The translations under genes were made by a program, and so were the position numbers. Of a stretch of 64,000 nucleotides of DNA, positions 60,886 to 64,000 are shown one piece after another (within the stretch, counting starts at the first letter, position 1; every line of letters begins with the position of its first letter). The stretch comes from Amycolatopsis keratiniphila subsp. keratiniphila. Lineage in GTDB: Bacteria; Actinomycetota; Actinomycetes; Mycobacteriales; Pseudonocardiaceae. The notes beneath the pieces were generated by a model. The model saw nothing but the letters and a program-made list of their open reading frames with translations, did no database searches and was not told where the DNA came from. Location of the stretch: the NCBI RefSeq assembly GCF_001620365.2, contig NZ_LQMT02000014.1:33478-97477 (forward strand), given 5' to 3'.

Positions 60886-62604
60886 ATGAGGAACCCCGAG
60901 GAACTCCGGAGCCATCGCTGGTTCGGCGGCGGCGAGCTGCGCGGCTTCAGCCATCGTGCCCGCAGCAGGCAACTCGGCTACAACCCGGAGGAACACCTCG
61001 GGAAACCCGTCATCGCGATCCTCAACACCTGGAGCGACATCAACCCCTGCCACATGCATCTGCGCGAGCGGGCCGAATAGGTCAAACGCGGGGTGTGGCA
61101 GGCGGGCGGATTCCCGCTGGAGTTCCCGGTCGCGACGCTGTCCGAGACGTTCCAGAAGCCGACGCCGATGCTCTACCGCAACCTGCTTTCCCTGGAGACC
61201 GAAGAGATCCTGCGGTCCTATCCGATCGACGGCGCGGTGCTCATGGGCGGCTGCGACAAGACGACGCCGGCGTTGCTGATGGGCGCGACGAGCGCGGGAC
61301 TGCCCGCGATCTTCGTACCCGCCGGGCCGATGCTGCGCGGGCACTGGCGGAACGAGGTGCTCGGCAGCGGCACCGACATGTGGAAGTACTGGGACGACAA
61401 GCGGGCCGGGTTGATCGGCGACGAGGAACTGTCCGAATTGGAGCGTGGGCTGGCCCGTTCCCCCGGAACCTGTATGACGATGGGGACCGCGTCCACGATG
61501 ATGTCGGTCGCCGAAGTACTCGGGCTGACCTTGCCCGGCGCCGCGTCGATCCCCGCCGTCGATTCGGCGCACCACCGGATGGCCGCGGCGAGCGGCGCGC
61601 GTGCCGTCGAGATGGTGTGGGAGGACCTCACCATCACGAAGATCCTCGACGAGCGCGCGTACGCCGACGCGATCACCACCGTGCTGGCGCTCGGCGGCTC
61701 CACCAACGCCGTCATCCATCTGATCGCGATGGCCGGACGCGGGCGGATCCCGTTGTCCGTCGACGATTTCGACGCGATCGCGCGCCGGGTCCCGGTGCTG
61801 GCGAACATCCGGCCCGGCGGCGACTGGCTGATGGAAGACTTCTACTACGCCGGCGGGCTTCCCGGCCTGCTTTCCCGGCTGACCGACCTGCTGCATACCG
61901 ATCGGGTGACGGTGACCGGCCGGACACTCGGCGAGAACCTGGCTTCGGCGCGGGTGCACGACGACGACGTCATCCGCACGCGCGACAACCCTGTCGCCAC
62001 CGAAGGAGGAGTCGCGGTGCTGCGCGGGAATCTCGCGCCGTCCGGGGCGGTGATCAAGCACATCGCCGCCGAGCCCCGGTTGCTCGTCCACACTGGACCC
62101 GCGGTGGTCTTCGACGACTACCGGGACTTGAAGAAGCGCATCAACGACCCCTCGCTCGGCATCACCGAGGACTCGGTGCTGGTGCTGCGCGGATCCGGCC
62201 CGCTCGGCGGCCCGGGAATGCCCGAGTACGGGATGCTGCCGCTGCCGGATCACCTGCTGGCCAAGGGCGTCCGTGACATGGTCCGCGTTTCCGACGCGCG
62301 GATGAGCGGCACCAGTTACGGCGCGTGCGTGCTGCACGTCGCGCCGGAATCCCATGTGGGCGGGCCGCTCGCGCTGGTCCGCGACGGCGATCCGATCACT
62401 TTGGACGTACCTTCGCGACGACTGAGCCTCGACGTCGATGATGCGGAATTGCAACGTCGCCGGGCGGAGTGGACCACGCCCGCCCCGCGGTACGAACGGG
62501 GTTACGGCGCGTTGTACGCCGAACACATCACGCAAGCCGACGAGGGCTGTGACTTCGACTTTCTCGCCAGAGTGGGCGAAAACCCGGAACCTGACGCCCA
62601 GTGA
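60886..62604 (+). pseudogene. IlvD/Edd family dehydratase with in-frame amber codon
   Basis: A 572-codon gene of the dihydroxy-acid / sugar-acid dehydratase family, most like the arabonate/xylonate group, which removes water from sugar acids with an Fe-S cluster. The three cluster cysteines are visible in INPCHMHL, MGGCDKTTPA and SPGTCMTMG. A TAG at 61078-61080 interrupts it after RERAE; the next codons VKRGVWQAGGFPLEF continue the conserved sequence in the same frame. A C-to-T change from CAG is the simplest origin. The first cysteine lies upstream of the stop, so neither part can form the active site. GTG 61093 would start the downstream part. Divergent GntR gene is the likely regulator. 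Confidence 0.85.
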
Positions 62605-62754
62605 CCACCCGACGGAGTGACCCGATCACCCAACCGGGCGAGTTGCAGGCTCACAAAACGCGCCCCGTATCTTGAACGTACGTCCGGAACGTGTGGAAGG
62701 CCCGGACGTTCGATCACGAAGCCCGGCGCTCGCCGGACCGTGGAGGGTGGAGAG

Positions 62755-64000
62755 TTGCCGCAGGAACCGCGCTGGCCCGAGTCCCACGCTGAGCAGACGG
62801 ACATTCTCCCGGTCGTCACGCCCGGGTTCGCGGAGTCTGCCACGCCGCAGGAGCCCACGCCACCGAAGCGCCGTCGCAGCTACCGCAAGGCCGCCTTCAT
62901 CGGCGGCGGCGTGTTCGGCCTGCTGGTCGTCGCGTACGCCCTCGACGTGCTGGTCTCCCAGGGCAGCGTCCCCCGCGGCGTCACCGTCGCCGGGGTCGAC
63001 GTCGGCGGGATGGACCGCACGGCGGCCGAGAAGGAGCTCCGTGGCGGTATCGAGCCGCGGCTGACCCGGCCGGTGAAGGTCGTCGCGGGCGACGCCGAGG
63101 AGTCGCTGGCGCCGAACAACGCCGGCCTGCGCCTCGACTGGCCCGCCACCCTGGACCAGGCGGGCGACCAGCCACTGAACCCGTTCACGCGGATCGCGTC
63201 GTTCTTCTCGACCACCGAGGTCGGTGTCGTCACGCAGACCGACGACGCCAAGCTCACCGGCGCGCTGGAGAACCTGCGCGACAAGGTCGACCGCGACCCC
63301 GTCGAGGGCACCGTGCGCTTCGAGGAGGCCAAGCCGATCGCGGTCGAGCCGAAGACCGGGCAGAAGCTCGACCTCGAAGCCGCCAAGAAGACCATCCTGG
63401 AGCGCTGGGCCAGTGGCGAACCGCTGACGCTCCCGGTCACCCAGACCCCGGTGAAGGTCTCGGCGGAGGCCGTCCACGCCGCCCTCGAGCAGATCGCGAA
63501 GCCCGCCGTGGCGGCGCCGATGGTCGTCAAGGGCGAGGGCAAGGACGCGGTCGTCAAACCCGAGCAGATCGCGGCCGCGCTGACCTTCGAGCCCGTCGAC
63601 GGCGGCGTGCTGAACCCGAAGGTGGACAACAACAAGATCATCGAGGCCGCGGGCCCGCAGCTGAAGTCCACCGAAAAGGAGGGCAAGGACGCGCAGATCG
63701 TCTTCGAAGGCGGCAAGCCGACCGTCCAGCCCTCCGAGGACGCCAACGTCGTCGACTGGGAGCCGAGCCTCAAGCCGGTGCTCGACGTGCTCAAGCGCGC
63801 CGCGCCGCGTGAGCTGCCGGTCACCTACAAGAAGACCCCGGCCAAGGTGACCACCGAGCAGGCGAACCAGCTCGGCATCAAGGAGGTCGTCAGCGAGTTC
63901 AAGACCGGCGGGTTCGCGCCGGACTCGGGGACGAACATCCGGGTCGTGGCGCAGAAGGTCAACGGCGCCATCGTGAAGCCGAACGAGACGTTCAGCCTCA
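62755..64000 (+). CDS. VanW family protein (partial, runs off the window)
   Basis: At least 415 residues with no stop before the window end. A cytoplasmic Pro/Glu-rich tail, one membrane helix (about residues 45-65, FIGGGVFGLLVVAYALDVL), then repeated extracellular domains of the PG_binding_4 type (RLDWPATLDQAG, PKTGQKLDLEAAKKT and similar), as in YoaR/VanW proteins. The VanW domain proper would lie beyond position 64000. TTG 62755 has GGAGGGTGGAGAG upstream; GTG 62740 is an alternative. It is predicted to be a membrane-anchored cell-wall protein. Confidence 0.85.
   Translation, partial: MPQEPRWPESHAEQTDILPVVTPGFAESATPQEPTPPKRRRSYRKAAFIGGGVFGLLVVAYALDVLVSQGSVPRGVTVAGVDVGGMDRTAAEKELRGGIEPRLTRPVKVVAGDAEESLAPNNAGLRLDWPATLDQAGDQPLNPFTRIASFFSTTEVGVVTQTDDAKLTGALENLRDKVDRDPVEGTVRFEEAKPIAVEPKTGQKLDLEAAKKTILERWASGEPLTLPVTQTPVKVSAEAVHAALEQIAKPAVAAPMVVKGEGKDAVVKPEQIAAALTFEPVDGGVLNPKVDNNKIIEAAGPQLKSTEKEGKDAQIVFEGGKPTVQPSEDANVVDWEPSLKPVLDVLKRAAPRELPVTYKKTPAKVTTEQANQLGIKEVVSEFKTGGFAPDSGTNIRVVAQKVNGAIVKPNETFSL

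Noticed and set aside
61078-61080. Programmed recoding (pyrrolysine or suppression) of the TAG codon
   Set aside because: Nothing in the window supports recoding, and the codon is at a position of no special catalytic role. A point mutation or sequencing error is simpler.

Overview
The window looks like chromosome from a high-GC actinomycete, most likely Pseudonocardiaceae and probably Amycolatopsis or a near relative. The reasons are very high G+C with strong third-position bias, many GTG and TTG starts, gene overlaps of the GTGA/ATGA type, and actinobacterial families (13E12/DUF222 HNH protein, DUF5302, GPP34, WYL, PaaX and tandem-HxlR regulators, deazaflavin-dependent nitroreductase, VanW). 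No rRNA, tRNA, CRISPR array, complete insertion sequence or prophage was seen. The genus is an inference.

Layout. 1-7.4 kb: broken end of a DUF222/HNH gene, secreted hypothetical protein, zinc-free alcohol-dehydrogenase-type oxidoreductase, GNAT, a WYL regulator divergent from an epoxide hydrolase, winged-helix protein, FHA and PH proteins. 7.7-12.3 kb: methyltransferase, dihydrolipoamide dehydrogenase with a damaged start, acyltransferase, and a prolyl aminopeptidase reading in frame into a nitroreductase. 12.3-15.4 kb: LacI regulator with a textbook operator in front of a DUF993 / sugar isomerase pair. 15.5-21.5 kb: Lnt-like acyltransferase, then a response regulator and a histidine kinase with a degenerate ABC transporter operon between them on the other strand. 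21.7-27.4 kb: two TetR genes, hydrolase, carotenoid oxygenase and tandem-HxlR regulator. 27.8-35.7 kb: amino-acid dehydrogenase, kynureninase and tryptophan 2,3-dioxygenase, PaaX regulator, and a four-gene operon (creatininase-family, aryl-CoA ligase, SDR, enoyl-CoA hydratase) that together suggest tryptophan to anthranilate to anthraniloyl-CoA catabolism. 35.9-38.8 kb: intact DUF222/HNH gene with an SOS box, second WYL regulator divergent from a VOC protein. 38.8-46.5 kb: SMP-30 lactonase, SDR / phosphotransferase / histidine phosphatase operon, subtilisin-like protease, XRE regulator, acyl-CoA ligase. 46.7-58.6 kb: family A DNA polymerase, HrpA helicase, lactate 2-monooxygenase, antiporter, APC permease, GPP34, GH46 chitosanase. 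58.7-64 kb: PHP protein, phosphodiesterase, GntR regulator, an IlvD/Edd dehydratase gene with an in-frame amber codon, and the start of a VanW protein.

Three themes stand out. First, gaps between convergent genes repeatedly hold long, near-perfect palindromes, often bounded by ATG and CAT, that behave like bidirectional terminators or a dispersed repeat family; a 167-bp nested inverted repeat (39713-39879) looks like a MITE. Second, regulator genes sit next to palindromic operators that can be read directly (LacI, WYL, TetR, HxlR, GntR, LexA-type). Third, several genes show apparent lesions: an 11-bp deletion in the first DUF222 copy, a 2-base insertion at the lpd start, loss of a stop between pip and the nitroreductase, and an amber codon in the dehydratase. 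These need confirmation against reads because some could be assembly errors.
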